Part shown: positions 17,223-27,054 of the stretch, in pieces
Position numbering within the stretch: the first letter of the stretch is position 1
How the letters are laid out: each line of letters opens with the position of its first letter
Assembly: GCF_009827575.1 (NCBI RefSeq)
Contig: NZ_WTYR01000001.1
Location: 2,143,001 to 2,207,000, forward strand
DNA length: 64,000 bases
Direction: 5' to 3'
Source: Alteriqipengyuania halimionae
GTDB taxonomy: Bacteria > Pseudomonadota > Alphaproteobacteria > Sphingomonadales > Sphingomonadaceae
Position numbers and translations under genes: made by a program
The notes under the pieces: model-generated
Databases searched by the model: none
Told to the model about the DNA's origin: nothing
The model's input: only the letters and a program-made list of their open reading frames with translations

Positions 17223-17873
17223 ATGTCAGCTGTAGCCAGGAAAACGCGCGACGATGCGCCGTCAGGTAATGCGTCCCTCAAAAGCGAATTCGTCGCCTTC
17301 AAGACCAATCGCATCGTCGAGGTCGCCAGCCATCTTTTCTACGAGCGCGGCTACTCGAGCTGTACGCTCGACAATGTTGCCGACAAGCTCGGCGTGACGA
17401 AGCCGTTTCTCTATTCCTACTTCAAGAACAAGGAAGCCATCCTCGCCGCGATCTGCGAAGTCGGCATCAGCGAATCGCTCGCCGCGCTCGAGGCGACACT
17501 CGCCGGCGAGCACCAAGGCTATCGCGAACGGCTGGCCGAGCTGGTGCGACAGGTCGGCCGGATCGTGATCGACCGGCAGGAATATGTCGTCGTCTACCAG
17601 CGCGAGATGAAACACCTCAGCGCCACCGACCATGAGCGCATCCTGCGCTTGCGCCATTCCTTCGACCACCAGATTGCCGAGTTGATCCGTGAAGGCGTGG
17701 AAGCGGGCGAGTTCCGCGAAGACACCGATTCCTTCGTCGCCGTGTGGATCGGCGGACTGATCAGCTGGATCCCGACCTGGTATTCGCCGGCCGGGCATCG
17801 CACCGCAGACGAAGTGATCGACCAACTCGTCGCCGCAGCCCTGAGGCTCGCCGGCGCCGAAAAACCCAAGTAA
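17223..17873 (+). CDS. TetR/AcrR family transcriptional regulator
   Basis: 216-aa repressor-type regulator. N-terminal TetR helix-turn-helix (about 28-75) with ASHLFYERGYSSCTLDNVA, LGVTKPFLYSYFKNKEAIL; an all-helical ligand-binding and dimerisation domain follows. The ATG at 17223 has a poor ribosome site. It is surrounded by genes that carry a shared palindrome in their promoters, so it is the obvious controller of the catabolic island; the inducer would be a pathway substrate or CoA ester (inference). Confidence 0.94.
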   Translation: MSAVARKTRDDAPSGNASLKSEFVAFKTNRIVEVASHLFYERGYSSCTLDNVADKLGVTKPFLYSYFKNKEAILAAICEVGISESLAALEATLAGEHQGYRERLAELVRQVGRIVIDRQEYVVVYQREMKHLSATDHERILRLRHSFDHQIAELIREGVEAGEFREDTDSFVAVWIGGLISWIPTWYSPAGHRTADEVIDQLVAAALRLAGAEKPK

Positions 17874-17916
17874 AAACAGAAAAATAAGAGGCCATAAGGC
17901 CCGAATTCCATCGACA

Positions 17917-17949
17917 TATACTGACTAGTAGAAAAAGAGATGGTCAGTA
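17917..17949 (+). promoter_or_regulatory. TetR operator candidate B with -10-like box, before TonB receptor gene
   Basis: TATACTGACTAGTAGA (17917-17932) differs by one base from the island's other promoter site at 27079-27094. A -10-like TATACT (17917-17922) overlaps the operator core TACTGACTAGTA. A second, reverse-oriented partial copy (ATGGTCAGTAT, 17939-17949) lies 19 bp further on, which could allow two repressor dimers to bind. The ATG of the receptor is at 17968. Confidence 0.72.
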
Positions 17950-17967
17950 TTTTGGGGAGAGTAGAGA

Positions 17968-20268
17968 ATGAAAATGAGCTTCAAGGGCGCGGTATTCGCG
18001 TCGACCGCAGTGATTGCGCTGATCCCGGCAGGCCAGGCCTTCGCACAGGACAGTGACGCACCAACCGAAGACCAGGCGGACGAGAACGAGGTCGCTGCCG
18101 AGAACAAGGTGGTGATCACCGCCACCAAGACCGGCGTCTCGCTGCAGGACACGGCCGCCGCCATCTCGCTCATCGACTCCTCGTCGATCGGGGCGGGCGG
18201 GATCGAGAATGCCGGTGACCTTTCTGCCGAGGTGCCCAATCTCTCGGTCGGCGACCAGTTCGGCGTCAACCGCACCTTCATCCGCGGGATCGGCCTCACC
18301 AGCATCGATCTCGGCGCAGACGGCGCGGTCGCGTTTCTCCAGAACGGCGCGATCAACAGCCGGCCCGCGGCCCAGCTCAGCGGGTTCTACGATATCGCCC
18401 AGATCGAAGTGCTGCGAGGTCCGCAGGGCACGACTTACGGCCGCGGCGCGACCGGCGGCGTCATCAACATCGTCACCGCTCGTCCGACCGAATATTTCGA
18501 AGGCTATGCCCGGGCAAGCTACGGCAATTACAATGCCGTCACGCTCGAAGGTGCGGTCGGCGGACCGATCGCGGGCGACAAGCTGATGTTCCGCGTCGCC
18601 GGCAAATACGACCGCCGCGACGGCTACGGTACCAATCTGTTCACCGGCAATCCGATCGACAACCGCGACGCCTACGCCGTGCGCGGCTCGCTCCAGTCGA
18701 ACATCACCCCCGATCTCGAACTGCTGATCGTGGCCGATCACTTCAAGGAAGACGATTTCAACTACGCCTTCCACTATTTCGGCCCGACCGTGACGCCCGA
18801 GGCCCAGCTGCCCGGCCCGCTGCTCGGCGGCGATACGATCAACGACTATTACGCCGCGCGCGGCGAACCGGTGAATTACCGGAACCTCTATTCCGATGAA
18901 GACGCGATCAACGATCGCAAGGGCACCAGCGTCACCGGCATACTCACCCTCGACAAGGGCGCTTTCACTGTCACCTCGACCACGGCCTATCGCAAGTTCG
19001 AACGGTTCAACCGCGACGATCTCGATGTCAGCGACATCAATGCGTTCGGCCGCAACGACTATACCGAAGACAGCGAATCCTTCAGCCAGGAGGTCAGCTT
19101 CACCGCCGATCTCGGCGCGCTCTCCCTGCTGGGCGGCGCGATGTATTTCGAGGAGGATCTGTTCGGCGAAGTCCGCGTGCCCACCGTGAACCAGGCGCAG
19201 TATCTCAACCTTCTGCTCGGCACGAACCTGCCACCCGATCTTTACGATGACGGCTTCTACCTCCAGCGCGGCACGGTGAAGACAAAGGCCGTCGGCGTCT
19301 ACGGCGAAGGCACGATCGAGATCACCCCCGATCTCTCCTTCACCGCCGGCGCGCGCTACAACTGGGAAAAACGGACCGGTCTCGGCCGCTTCTCCTTCGA
19401 TTCCCAAGGCATCGATATCCCCACCGACAAGAGCGGAGACTGGGACGCAATCACGCCGAAATTCGTGCTCGAATACCAGACCCCCGGCGGCACCCTGCTC
19501 TACGGCAAGGTCACCAAGGGCTTCAAATCGGGCGTGGTCAACATCGGCAGCGTCAACGACGTGATCGACCCGGAAAACGTGTGGAGCTACGAGATCGGGG
19601 TGCGCGGAGAGACCGCGGATCGCACGTTCGGCTATAGCGCGGCAGCGTTCTACTACGACTACACCAACCTCCAGGTCGGCTACGTCAACGAGAACAGCAT
19701 CGTCGAAACGATCAACGCCGCTTCGGCCCGCAATTACGGGGTCGAGGTCGAAGCCACGATCCGACCCGAAGAGAACACGACGCTGCGGATCTTCGGTACG
19801 TATTTGAACGCGAAATACACCGACTTCTGCAATGGCTACTACGCGGCGGGCGATCCCTCGCGACGCCAGTTCCCGGCATGCGACAGCAATCCCGCCTTGT
19901 CGGACCTGTCGGGCAACCGCCTCGCCAATGCGCCGGAATTCACGGTGGCGATCTTCGCCGATCACAGAATCGAACTGGGCGACAACGGATCGATCGACCT
20001 CGCGGCCGACCTCAACTTCCAGGACGATGTGTTCTTCACCGAGTTCAACAATCGGGATGCGCAGCAGAGTGCCTTTGCCATGGCCAATGCCAGCATCACC
20101 TATCGCTCGCCCGACGACAGCTGGTCGGTTGCGGTATGGGGCAAGAACATCACCGACGAATTCGTTCTGGCCAACACGATCATCGCCGCGCCGCTCTACG
20201 GATCGGTTTCGGTAGGTTCGCTGCGCCCGCCGCGGACCTATGGTGTGACGCTCGGCTACGACTTCTGA
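17968..20268 (+). CDS. TonB-dependent receptor of the catabolic island
   Basis: 766-aa outer-membrane receptor without an STN domain. The signal peptide (residues 1-27, ending GQAFAQ) is followed by a TonB-box-like NKVVITATK, the plug (about 50-170, with IEVLRGPQGTTYGRGATGG) and a beta-barrel ending in VTLGYDF. The plug wording is typical of the many sphingomonad receptors linked to degradation of carbon compounds rather than siderophores. A GGGGAGAG ribosome site lies upstream. It is the first gene of a two-gene unit with the MBL-fold hydrolase, and is likely to import the island's substrate. Confidence 0.93.
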   Translation: MKMSFKGAVFASTAVIALIPAGQAFAQDSDAPTEDQADENEVAAENKVVITATKTGVSLQDTAAAISLIDSSSIGAGGIENAGDLSAEVPNLSVGDQFGVNRTFIRGIGLTSIDLGADGAVAFLQNGAINSRPAAQLSGFYDIAQIEVLRGPQGTTYGRGATGGVINIVTARPTEYFEGYARASYGNYNAVTLEGAVGGPIAGDKLMFRVAGKYDRRDGYGTNLFTGNPIDNRDAYAVRGSLQSNITPDLELLIVADHFKEDDFNYAFHYFGPTVTPEAQLPGPLLGGDTINDYYAARGEPVNYRNLYSDEDAINDRKGTSVTGILTLDKGAFTVTSTTAYRKFERFNRDDLDVSDINAFGRNDYTEDSESFSQEVSFTADLGALSLLGGAMYFEEDLFGEVRVPTVNQAQYLNLLLGTNLPPDLYDDGFYLQRGTVKTKAVGVYGEGTIEITPDLSFTAGARYNWEKRTGLGRFSFDSQGIDIPTDKSGDWDAITPKFVLEYQTPGGTLLYGKVTKGFKSGVVNIGSVNDVIDPENVWSYEIGVRGETADRTFGYSAAAFYYDYTNLQVGYVNENSIVETINAASARNYGVEVEATIRPEENTTLRIFGTYLNAKYTDFCNGYYAAGDPSRRQFPACDSNPALSDLSGNRLANAPEFTVAIFADHRIELGDNGSIDLAADLNFQDDVFFTEFNNRDAQQSAFAMANASITYRSPDDSWSVAVWGKNITDEFVLANTIIAAPLYGSVSVGSLRPPRTYGVTLGYDF

Positions 20269-20284
20269 AGCCGGGAGAGACCTG

Positions 20285-21190
20285 ATGAGCGAAGCTTTCC
20301 GCATCGGAAACCTCAAGGTCTATCGCATCGAGGAATGGCAGGGCGGGTTCAGCCCGCCCGAAGGCCTCTTCGCGGAGTTCGAACCCGGAGCGTTTGCCGA
20401 GCAGGCGCCCGGGTTCGAACCCGCTTTCGTGCGGGACGGCCTGATCTACGGCTATTTGCAGAGCTGGCTGATCGACACCGGCAGCGAGACGATCCTGGTC
20501 GATACCGGAGCCGGCAACGACAAGCAGCGACCGGGCATTCCGATCTTCGGGGAGCTCGACGGGAAGTTCCTCGACAGGCTCGCCGAGGCCGGTTTCGCAC
20601 CGGAGGATATCGACAAGGTTTTCTGCACCCATCTGCATATCGACCATGTCGGGTGGAACACGCGGCTCGTCGAGGGGAGTTGGAAACCGACCTTTCCCAA
20701 TGCGACCTATTATTTCCCCACGATCGACGAGGCCGCGTGGAATCCGGAGAAATCGCGGTACCGCACCCTCGCCGGGGCGGAGGTCAACGCCAACGTCTTC
20801 GAAGACAGCGTAGCCCCGATCATCGAGGCCGGGCTGGCAAAACTGATCGAAACCGGAGACTCGATCGCCAAAGGCATGCAGGCGTTCGATTCTCCGGGCC
20901 ACACGCCCGGCCACATGGTTCTCCAGGTGGAAGACAGTGGGGAAGTGGCGTTCTTTACCGGCGACATCCTGCACCATCCGATGCAGGTCCTGCGGCCCGA
21001 CTGGAACAGTGTCTATTGCGAGGATCGCGAGGTTGCGGCCGCAACGCGGCGCGGGATTCTTGACCGGGCTGCCGCGCTAGGCGCACGGATCGTGCCGGCC
21101 CATTTCGGGGCGCCGCATTCGGTATTCGTCGAACGGCACGAGGACGGATTTCGGCCCGTCTACCCTCCGCACGCGACCAGGACGAACTGA
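20285..21190 (+). CDS. Metallo-beta-lactamase-fold hydrolase (lactonase/esterase-like)
   Basis: 301-aa dinuclear-metal hydrolase. Metal ligands: HLHIDH (H116, H118, D120, H121), the SPGHTPGH His near 200, the Asp in FFTGDILHH and the His in PAHFG. The overall layout resembles AHL-lactonase-type enzymes more than true beta-lactamases; no signal peptide is seen, so it acts in the cytoplasm. It starts 16 bp after the TonB receptor with a GGGAGAG ribosome site. In this context the product of the Baeyer-Villiger enzyme, an ester or lactone, is a sensible substrate; that is inference. Confidence 0.86.
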   Translation: MSEAFRIGNLKVYRIEEWQGGFSPPEGLFAEFEPGAFAEQAPGFEPAFVRDGLIYGYLQSWLIDTGSETILVDTGAGNDKQRPGIPIFGELDGKFLDRLAEAGFAPEDIDKVFCTHLHIDHVGWNTRLVEGSWKPTFPNATYYFPTIDEAAWNPEKSRYRTLAGAEVNANVFEDSVAPIIEAGLAKLIETGDSIAKGMQAFDSPGHTPGHMVLQVEDSGEVAFFTGDILHHPMQVLRPDWNSVYCEDREVAAATRRGILDRAAALGARIVPAHFGAPHSVFVERHEDGFRPVYPPHATRTN

Positions 21191-21203
21191 GGGCCAAATT
21201 CCC

Positions 21204-22178
21204 TCAGGGCGTGACGACGACCTTGCCGAGGCGATCGGATGCGGAGACGCAACTGATCGCCTCGCGTACATCCTCCAGCGCGAAGACATCTGCGATCGGC
21301 GGATCGATCCGCCCCGACTGCCCCATGGCCAGCACGATCGCCAGGATCTCGCGCACCCGCGCAGGATCGCTTTCCGACAGGTAGCGCGCATCGACTCCGA
21401 CGAGCTCGCCCGATTTGAGCAGCGGGAGGTTTGCCGGAAGGCTGGGGATGCCATCACCCGAAGCGAAGCCGACGACAAGATGCCGGCCGCGTTTCGCCAA
21501 CGAGCGGAAAGACGGTTCAAATAGGGCACCGCCAACCGGATCGAACACTCGATCGACCCCGGCGGGAAACGCTGCCTTCAACGCCTCGCGCCAATTCTCG
21601 TCGCGATAATCGATGACCAGCGACGCACCGAGCGCCGCCACCATGGCGCGCTTTTCGTCCGACGAGGCAAGACCGACGACTTCGGCCGCAGACGCGCTCG
21701 CCAGTTGCACCGCAGCCGAACCGACTCCGCCCGATGCGCCGGTCACGAGCACGCTCTGCCCCGGCCTGAGAGCGCCCCGATCGAAGAGGCCGTAATAGGC
21801 GGTAAGATAATCGAGCAGCAGCGCCGACGCCTTGATCGGCTTCAGACCGTCCGGCACGGGCACCGCACGGTCGGCCGCGACCACTGCCGTTTCGGCCAGA
21901 CCGCCGCCGAACTGCCAGCACGCAATGCGCTGCCCCGGCACGAAGGAGGACACGCCCTCGCCCACCTCTTCGATAATACCGACGATCTCGCCGCCCGGCA
22001 CGAACGGCACCGGCGGCTTGACCTGATAGAGGCCGCGCATGACCAGCGGGTCGACGAAGCCGAGCGCGGTGGCCTCGACGGCAACGCGCAGCTCGTCCGG
22101 CCCCGGGCACGGTTCTGGCACTTCGCGAAGCGTGAAATCCGCGATGCGGCCCAGCGTCTCGCAGCAATAGGCGCGCAT
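21204..22178 (-). CDS. Quinone oxidoreductase-like MDR-superfamily NADPH oxidoreductase
   Basis: About 324-aa zinc-free medium-chain reductase. GroES-like N-terminal domain (EVPEPCPGPDELRVAVEA, PGGEIVGIIEEVGEGV) and a Rossmann domain with VTGASGGVGSAAVQLA. Structural-zinc cysteines are absent, as in quinone oxidoreductases and enoyl reductases. The ATG at 22178 was chosen because it lies 10 bp after the monooxygenase stop; an in-frame ATG at 22217 would overlap that gene. Last gene of the minus-strand catabolic operon. It could reduce an enone before Baeyer-Villiger oxidation or an enoyl intermediate. Confidence 0.88.
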   Translation of the reverse strand: MRAYCCETLGRIADFTLREVPEPCPGPDELRVAVEATALGFVDPLVMRGLYQVKPPVPFVPGGEIVGIIEEVGEGVSSFVPGQRIACWQFGGGLAETAVVAADRAVPVPDGLKPIKASALLLDYLTAYYGLFDRGALRPGQSVLVTGASGGVGSAAVQLASASAAEVVGLASSDEKRAMVAALGASLVIDYRDENWREALKAAFPAGVDRVFDPVGGALFEPSFRSLAKRGRHLVVGFASGDGIPSLPANLPLLKSGELVGVDARYLSESDPARVREILAIVLAMGQSGRIDPPIADVFALEDVREAISCVSASDRLGKVVVTP

Positions 22179-22188
22179 CGCAGTCAGG

Positions 22189-24129
22189 TCAGCCCGCCGA
22201 GGCTTCCGCCCCGTCATAGGTCAGGTCGTTCTCGTCGGGCTTGCGCGTCATCCGCCAGAAGGCGTCGTTGCGCCACGGGGTGATCGCGATCACGCGGCCC
22301 TTCGAATTGCGATACCAGTTCTCGGTGCCCGGATGGGTCCAGACCAGCTTGTCGTGCGCCTCGTCGATCCGGCGCAGATAGTCCTCGTACACATTGTCGC
22401 GTACCTCGACGGTCTGCGCGCCGTGTTCGCTCGCCGAGAGGACGACTTCGCCGGCGAAGTGCATCTGGTTCTCGATGTTGCGGATCATGCTGCCGCCATG
22501 GCCCGAACCGACATTGGGGCCGAGCAGAATGAAGAAATTAGGGAAGCCGGGCACCAGCGTGCCGAGATAGGCCGCGGCATCGTCCTTACCCCATTTCTCG
22601 CGCAGCACCGCGCCATCGCGGCCGATAATGTCGTACGAGCCGAGCACATTCGTCGTCTGGAAGCCGGTCGCAAGGATGATCACGTCGGCCTCGACCGTTT
22701 CTCCGGTGGAGGAATGCAGCGTATTCCCATCAACCCTGGCGAGGTGTTCGGGGATCAGCGTGACATTGTCTTTCTTGATCGTCCGGTACCATCCGTTGTC
22801 GAGCAGCATGCGCTTCGCGAAGGGCGGATAATCGGGCAGCACGTGCTCGATCAGGTCGGGCCGGTCATCCAGCTCTTCCTTCACGTAGCGGGTGAAGGCG
22901 CGGCGATGGCCGTCGTTGATCTCGTTGACCGCACGGTCGGGATGTTCCCATTCGGGATCGCGGAACAGCGTGCCGTGAACGCGGTCGTTGAACGTCCAGG
23001 AAAGGCGCTGTTCGGACCATGCACGGTAAAGCGGCACGACCTGCATCAGATAGCGCACGCCCCCCGGAATGGTCTTGCGGAACTGCGGAAACGGCGCGGC
23101 CCATTGTTTGGAACGCGCGAAGATCGTCATGCTGTCGACTTCGTCGGCGATCGCCGGGGCGACCTGCATGCCGGAAGCGCCATTGCCGATCACCGCGACG
23201 CGCTTGCCCGTAACGTCGGCATCATCGGGCCAGCGGCTGGTGTGATAGACGTCGCCCGCGAAATCCTCGAGCCCGGGAATGGTGGGATATTTCGGGATGT
23301 TGAGGAGCCCGACCGCGCTGAACAGGTAATCGGCGCTGTGCGTTTCGCGCTCGCCTTCGGGCGTGGTGATGGTGACATCCCATTTGCCCGTGGCATCGTT
23401 CCAGCGCGCTTCCTCGACATGGGTGTTGAAGCGCGCGTTTTCGTAAAGCTCGAAGTGCTTCGCGGTGTCGAGCAGGTACGCCTCGATCTCGTCGCGAAGC
23501 GGGAAATACATCGACCAGTCATTGGGCCGGCAGGAGAAGGTGTAGGTGAGCGCGGGCGTATCGACCCCGCAGCCCGGATATTTGTTTTCGAACCAGGTTC
23601 CGCCGAAATCCTCGTTCTTTTCGAACAGCGTGTAGGGGACGCCGAGCTTGCCCAGCTCAATCCCGGCGCAGATGCCGGACACACCGCCGCCGATCACGAT
23701 CGCGGTCTTGCCATCGGACACCGCATCGTCCGCCGGCATTTCGGCCCCGTAATCCATGCCCGAGGCGATGATGTCGCCATATTCTTCGGGGACGGGTTCG
23801 GTCATCGCGACGGTCAGCATTTCGGCAAGCCGGGCGTTGCTCGGGCGAGGGATCGCGAGCGATGCGCCTTGGAGCCAGTCGGTGATCGCCTCGCACGCCG
23901 CCTCGCGGATTTCATGCTGCACGGCCTCGGGCAGCTGGCCGCTGTCATTGTCGTCGAGTCCGGGCGAGCGGTCCGGCGCATAGGGCTTTTCGAGCCAGCG
24001 CTCCTCGCCGGTCATCTGATAGAGCACCATCAGCAGCGCCGGGATGTTGGCCTTTGCGATACCGTCTTCCAGAAGGTCCTGGTCGACGTCGGCAGCTGGT
24101 ATCGGGCGGTTTTCGAACGGGTTCGTCAT
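22189..24129 (-). CDS. Baeyer-Villiger monooxygenase, 4-hydroxyacetophenone monooxygenase type
   Basis: 646-aa FAD/NADPH flavoprotein inserting oxygen next to a ketone. Two Rossmann motifs (GGGVSG at 147-152, GNGASG at 315-320) flank the Baeyer-Villiger fingerprint FAGDVYHTSRWPD (290-302), an exact match to FxGxxxHxxxW(P/D). The roughly 140-residue N-terminal extension before the first dinucleotide fold is the hallmark of the HapE class (HapE is about 640 aa) and is absent from cyclohexanone monooxygenases. The third gene of the operon dehydrogenase-ligase-monooxygenase-reductase. Substrate may be an aryl or alicyclic ketone. Confidence 0.92.
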   Translation of the reverse strand: MTNPFENRPIPAADVDQDLLEDGIAKANIPALLMVLYQMTGEERWLEKPYAPDRSPGLDDNDSGQLPEAVQHEIREAACEAITDWLQGASLAIPRPSNARLAEMLTVAMTEPVPEEYGDIIASGMDYGAEMPADDAVSDGKTAIVIGGGVSGICAGIELGKLGVPYTLFEKNEDFGGTWFENKYPGCGVDTPALTYTFSCRPNDWSMYFPLRDEIEAYLLDTAKHFELYENARFNTHVEEARWNDATGKWDVTITTPEGERETHSADYLFSAVGLLNIPKYPTIPGLEDFAGDVYHTSRWPDDADVTGKRVAVIGNGASGMQVAPAIADEVDSMTIFARSKQWAAPFPQFRKTIPGGVRYLMQVVPLYRAWSEQRLSWTFNDRVHGTLFRDPEWEHPDRAVNEINDGHRRAFTRYVKEELDDRPDLIEHVLPDYPPFAKRMLLDNGWYRTIKKDNVTLIPEHLARVDGNTLHSSTGETVEADVIILATGFQTTNVLGSYDIIGRDGAVLREKWGKDDAAAYLGTLVPGFPNFFILLGPNVGSGHGGSMIRNIENQMHFAGEVVLSASEHGAQTVEVRDNVYEDYLRRIDEAHDKLVWTHPGTENWYRNSKGRVIAITPWRNDAFWRMTRKPDENDLTYDGAEASAG

Positions 24130-24192
24130 TGCGTGCTAGGTCCTGCTTGGTTCGGGCAGGTTGGCCCTGCCTCTCGATGGATTCGGGACTTT

Positions 24193-25818
24193 TCAGGTGC
24201 TGAAATTCTCGCGCTTGACGCGGAGGCCGGCGGCTTCCCGGTCCCAGGTGTCGTCGGTGATCCCTTCGGCGCGCAGATCGGTCTTCATGACCTTGGCCGA
24301 AGGCGTCTTGGGCAGTTCGTCGAGGATGCGGATGTATCGCGGCACCATGAAATAGGGCATGGCCTCGATCAGGAACTCGGCGAGTTCCTTGCAATCGATC
24401 GCCTTGCCCGGAACCGGCGCCACGACGATCATCACCTCGTCTTCGGAATATTCGCTCGGCACTGCGATCGCGGCCGCTTCGCGCACGCATGGGTGGCGAC
24501 AGACATCGGCCTCGACCTCGAAGGAGGAGATGTTCTCTCCGCGACGCCGGATCGCGTCCTTCACCCGGTCGACGAAGTAGAAATAGCCGTCCTCGTCGCG
24601 GCGGAAGGCATCGCCGGTATGGAACCAGCCACTGCGCCAGGCCTCGGCGGTCGCTTCGGGATTGCCGTTATATCCGCTGTTCATCGCCCATGGACGATCG
24701 GTGCGGACCAGCATTTCGCCGATCTCGCCCACCGGCACCTCGCAGTCGTTTGCATCGACCAGCCGCACATCGACCCCGTCGCGAACCGTGCCGCAGGTGC
24801 CGATCCGGTCCGGATTGGCTTCGGACACGATCGGCGAGGATATCTCGGTCATGTTGAAGATGGTGTAGATATCGACGCCGAAGCGCTCGTGGAACGCCTG
24901 GGCATCACTGGTCAGCGGCACCATGAAGGCCTTCTTGACCGTGTGGTCCTTGTCGCTCGGCTTCGGATCGGCCTTGAGCAGGAAGGTCGCCATCACGCCC
25001 AGCAGAAACACCATGGTCGACTGGGTCGCCTTGGCGATCGACCAGAACTCGTCGGTCGAGAAATTGTCGATCATCGCGACCGAAGCCCCGCGGGCCAGCA
25101 TCACGAAGGGAGGGCCCATGCCGCCGATATGGAAGATCGGCGCGACGCACATGTAGCGGTCGTTCTCGTCCACCATCGGCCAGGATTCGGGGCCGGCATT
25201 GGTGAACATGTGGAGATAGGACGACAGCACGCCTTTGGACGGCCCGGTAGTGCCCGACGTGTAGATGATCGACTGGATGTCCCACGGGTCGATCGGCCGT
25301 TCGAGCGGCAAGTCGTCCTCGGAGTCTCCGACCAGGTCGTCATACGCCGTCATCGGCAGCGGAGCGCTCTCGGGCAGCTGGCCGGTCGTGACCACCAACC
25401 GCTCGAGCTTCGCCGTGTCCACTTCGGACAGGCGGGGAAGAAGGTCCGGATGCACAAGGAGGATTCGTGCACCCGAATTCGCGATAACATGCCGAAGCAG
25501 GTTGCCGCGATACGCGGTGTTGAAGGGAACAAATACCGCGCCCAAATAATTGATCGCGTAAAATGCGATCAGGGCATCGCGCCCGTTGGGAAGCCACATC
25601 GCAACGTGCTCTCCCTGACGGACACCCAGTTCACGAAGGCCGGCGGCCTTGGCGCGAACCTTCTTTCGTAATTCGCTGAACGTCCATTCCTCGCCATCGG
25701 CGAAAACGACATGCGCTTTGTCGGGCCGCTCGTCCGCCCAGCGGTCGAGCAGATAGCGCAGGACGCATTCGTCGCGGTTGGGAATGCGAGGATCGGTGAA
25801 ATCGCGCTCTCGTGCCAT
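24193..25818 (-). CDS. Acyl-CoA synthetase (AMP-forming), CaiC-like
   Basis: 541-aa ANL-superfamily ligase activating a carboxylic acid to its CoA ester. The P-loop is IIYTSGTTGPSKGV; the A5 region NMTEISSP, A7 WFHTGDAFRRDEDGYFYFVDR, A8 RRRGENISSFEVE and the catalytic Lys in TPSAKVMKTDLR are all present. The fold and length suit carnitine/medium-chain or branched-acid ligases. It starts 10 bp after the dehydrogenase stop. In the island it would convert the acid released by hydrolysis into a CoA thioester for beta-oxidation. Confidence 0.91.
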   Translation of the reverse strand: MARERDFTDPRIPNRDECVLRYLLDRWADERPDKAHVVFADGEEWTFSELRKKVRAKAAGLRELGVRQGEHVAMWLPNGRDALIAFYAINYLGAVFVPFNTAYRGNLLRHVIANSGARILLVHPDLLPRLSEVDTAKLERLVVTTGQLPESAPLPMTAYDDLVGDSEDDLPLERPIDPWDIQSIIYTSGTTGPSKGVLSSYLHMFTNAGPESWPMVDENDRYMCVAPIFHIGGMGPPFVMLARGASVAMIDNFSTDEFWSIAKATQSTMVFLLGVMATFLLKADPKPSDKDHTVKKAFMVPLTSDAQAFHERFGVDIYTIFNMTEISSPIVSEANPDRIGTCGTVRDGVDVRLVDANDCEVPVGEIGEMLVRTDRPWAMNSGYNGNPEATAEAWRSGWFHTGDAFRRDEDGYFYFVDRVKDAIRRRGENISSFEVEADVCRHPCVREAAAIAVPSEYSEDEVMIVVAPVPGKAIDCKELAEFLIEAMPYFMVPRYIRILDELPKTPSAKVMKTDLRAEGITDDTWDREAAGLRVKRENFST

Positions 25819-25828
25819 GATCCGCGCC

Positions 25829-27007
25829 TCAGGATGCCAGGCGCAGGATCTGCAAGACGTCGTCGGCCGTCTTGACCGGTCGCGGATTGGTCCGGCCCCA
25901 GATGTCGAGCAGCGTGTACTCGGAGACCTGCTGGAAGCGATCCTCGCCGACGCCGACCTCCTTCAGCGTGCGCGGCATGCCGAGATTGCGGATGAACGCA
26001 TCGAGCGCTTCGGCCGCCGTCGGATGCGAATTGCCCAGCACCGCCAGCGTGCGCTGCTGGCGGCTGTCGTCATGCTCGGCATTCCATTGCAGGACATAGG
26101 GCGCCATCACGCACGAACAGTAGCCGTGCGGAACGTTGCAGGTGCCGCCGAGGATATGGCCGATCGCATGGCTCGCGCCCATCGGTACCCCGCCAATAAT
26201 GCTGATCATCGATTGCCAGGCGCCGATCTGGCATTTGAGCCGCGCTTCGAGATCGGTCGGATCGGCCTTTGCGCGAGGGAGGCCTTCGACCAGCAGCTTG
26301 AGCGCGCTTTCGGCCAGACCGTCGGCAAAGTCGTTGGACTTGTCAGAGGACAATGTCTCGACCGCATGGTCGACCGAGCGCACCCCGGTGGAAAGCCACA
26401 GCCATTCGGGCGTGTGAACCGTGATGGCCGGATCGAGAACCACCATGACCGGGGCCATGTTGCGATGCTCGTAGCCCTGCTTGTGTTCGGTCGCCTCGTC
26501 GGTCGCGCCGGACAGGGCGTTGAACTCGCCGCCCGACAGCGTCGTCGGAACGCAGATCACTGGGATGTCCGGCCCGACCTTGATCGGATTGATGACCTCG
26601 CCATCGTCGGTCACATAGGTGCGCAGCGGCTCGAAATCCTCGATCGTGCGGACGTCGTGCTTCAACAGCAGGCTGACGATCTTGGCCGCATCGGTGGCCG
26701 AGCCGCCGCCGACCGAGACGATCAGATCGGCCCCGGCCTCGCGTGCGGCGTCGGCGGCGGCGAGCACATCGGTACGCGGCGCATGCGGGGCGATGCCGCT
26801 GTGGGTGGCGGCGTGGCGCGATCCGAGCGCACATTCGATCTTCGCGATCTCGTCGGTCTCTTCGCGCAAGGTGGTCGACACCAGCAGGAATACCTTGGTG
26901 CAGCCCATCGCCTCAGCCTGGTCCAGCAGGGCTTCGCCCGCAGGCATGCCCATCGTGACGCGTTCGGTCCGGGTAAAGCGCAACTCGCTCGGGGTTACAT
27001 CAGCCAT
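25829..27007 (-). CDS. Iron-alcohol-dehydrogenase-family enzyme, maleylacetate-reductase-like
   Basis: 392-aa group III dehydrogenase fold. The NAD(P) motif is VSVGGGSATDAAK (97-109). Three metal histidine positions are kept (H214 in VDHAVE, H284 and H294 in HAIGHILGGTCNVPHG) but the first ligand, Asp in typical iron enzymes (GMDALTH), is Arg210 (GVRSVDH). Maleylacetate reductases also lack this Asp and work without iron, so the enzyme may be metal-independent. First gene of the minus-strand operon, divergent from the CoA-transferase across the operator. Candidate role: oxidising an alcohol or reducing a keto acid of the pathway. Confidence 0.87.
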   Translation of the reverse strand: MADVTPSELRFTRTERVTMGMPAGEALLDQAEAMGCTKVFLLVSTTLREETDEIAKIECALGSRHAATHSGIAPHAPRTDVLAAADAAREAGADLIVSVGGGSATDAAKIVSLLLKHDVRTIEDFEPLRTYVTDDGEVINPIKVGPDIPVICVPTTLSGGEFNALSGATDEATEHKQGYEHRNMAPVMVVLDPAITVHTPEWLWLSTGVRSVDHAVETLSSDKSNDFADGLAESALKLLVEGLPRAKADPTDLEARLKCQIGAWQSMISIIGGVPMGASHAIGHILGGTCNVPHGYCSCVMAPYVLQWNAEHDDSRQQRTLAVLGNSHPTAAEALDAFIRNLGMPRTLKEVGVGEDRFQQVSEYTLLDIWGRTNPRPVKTADDVLQILRLAS

Positions 27008-27054
27008 TTGACAATCCTCTCAATCCATTGCCGCCCACTTTTCGCGGGTCGTGC

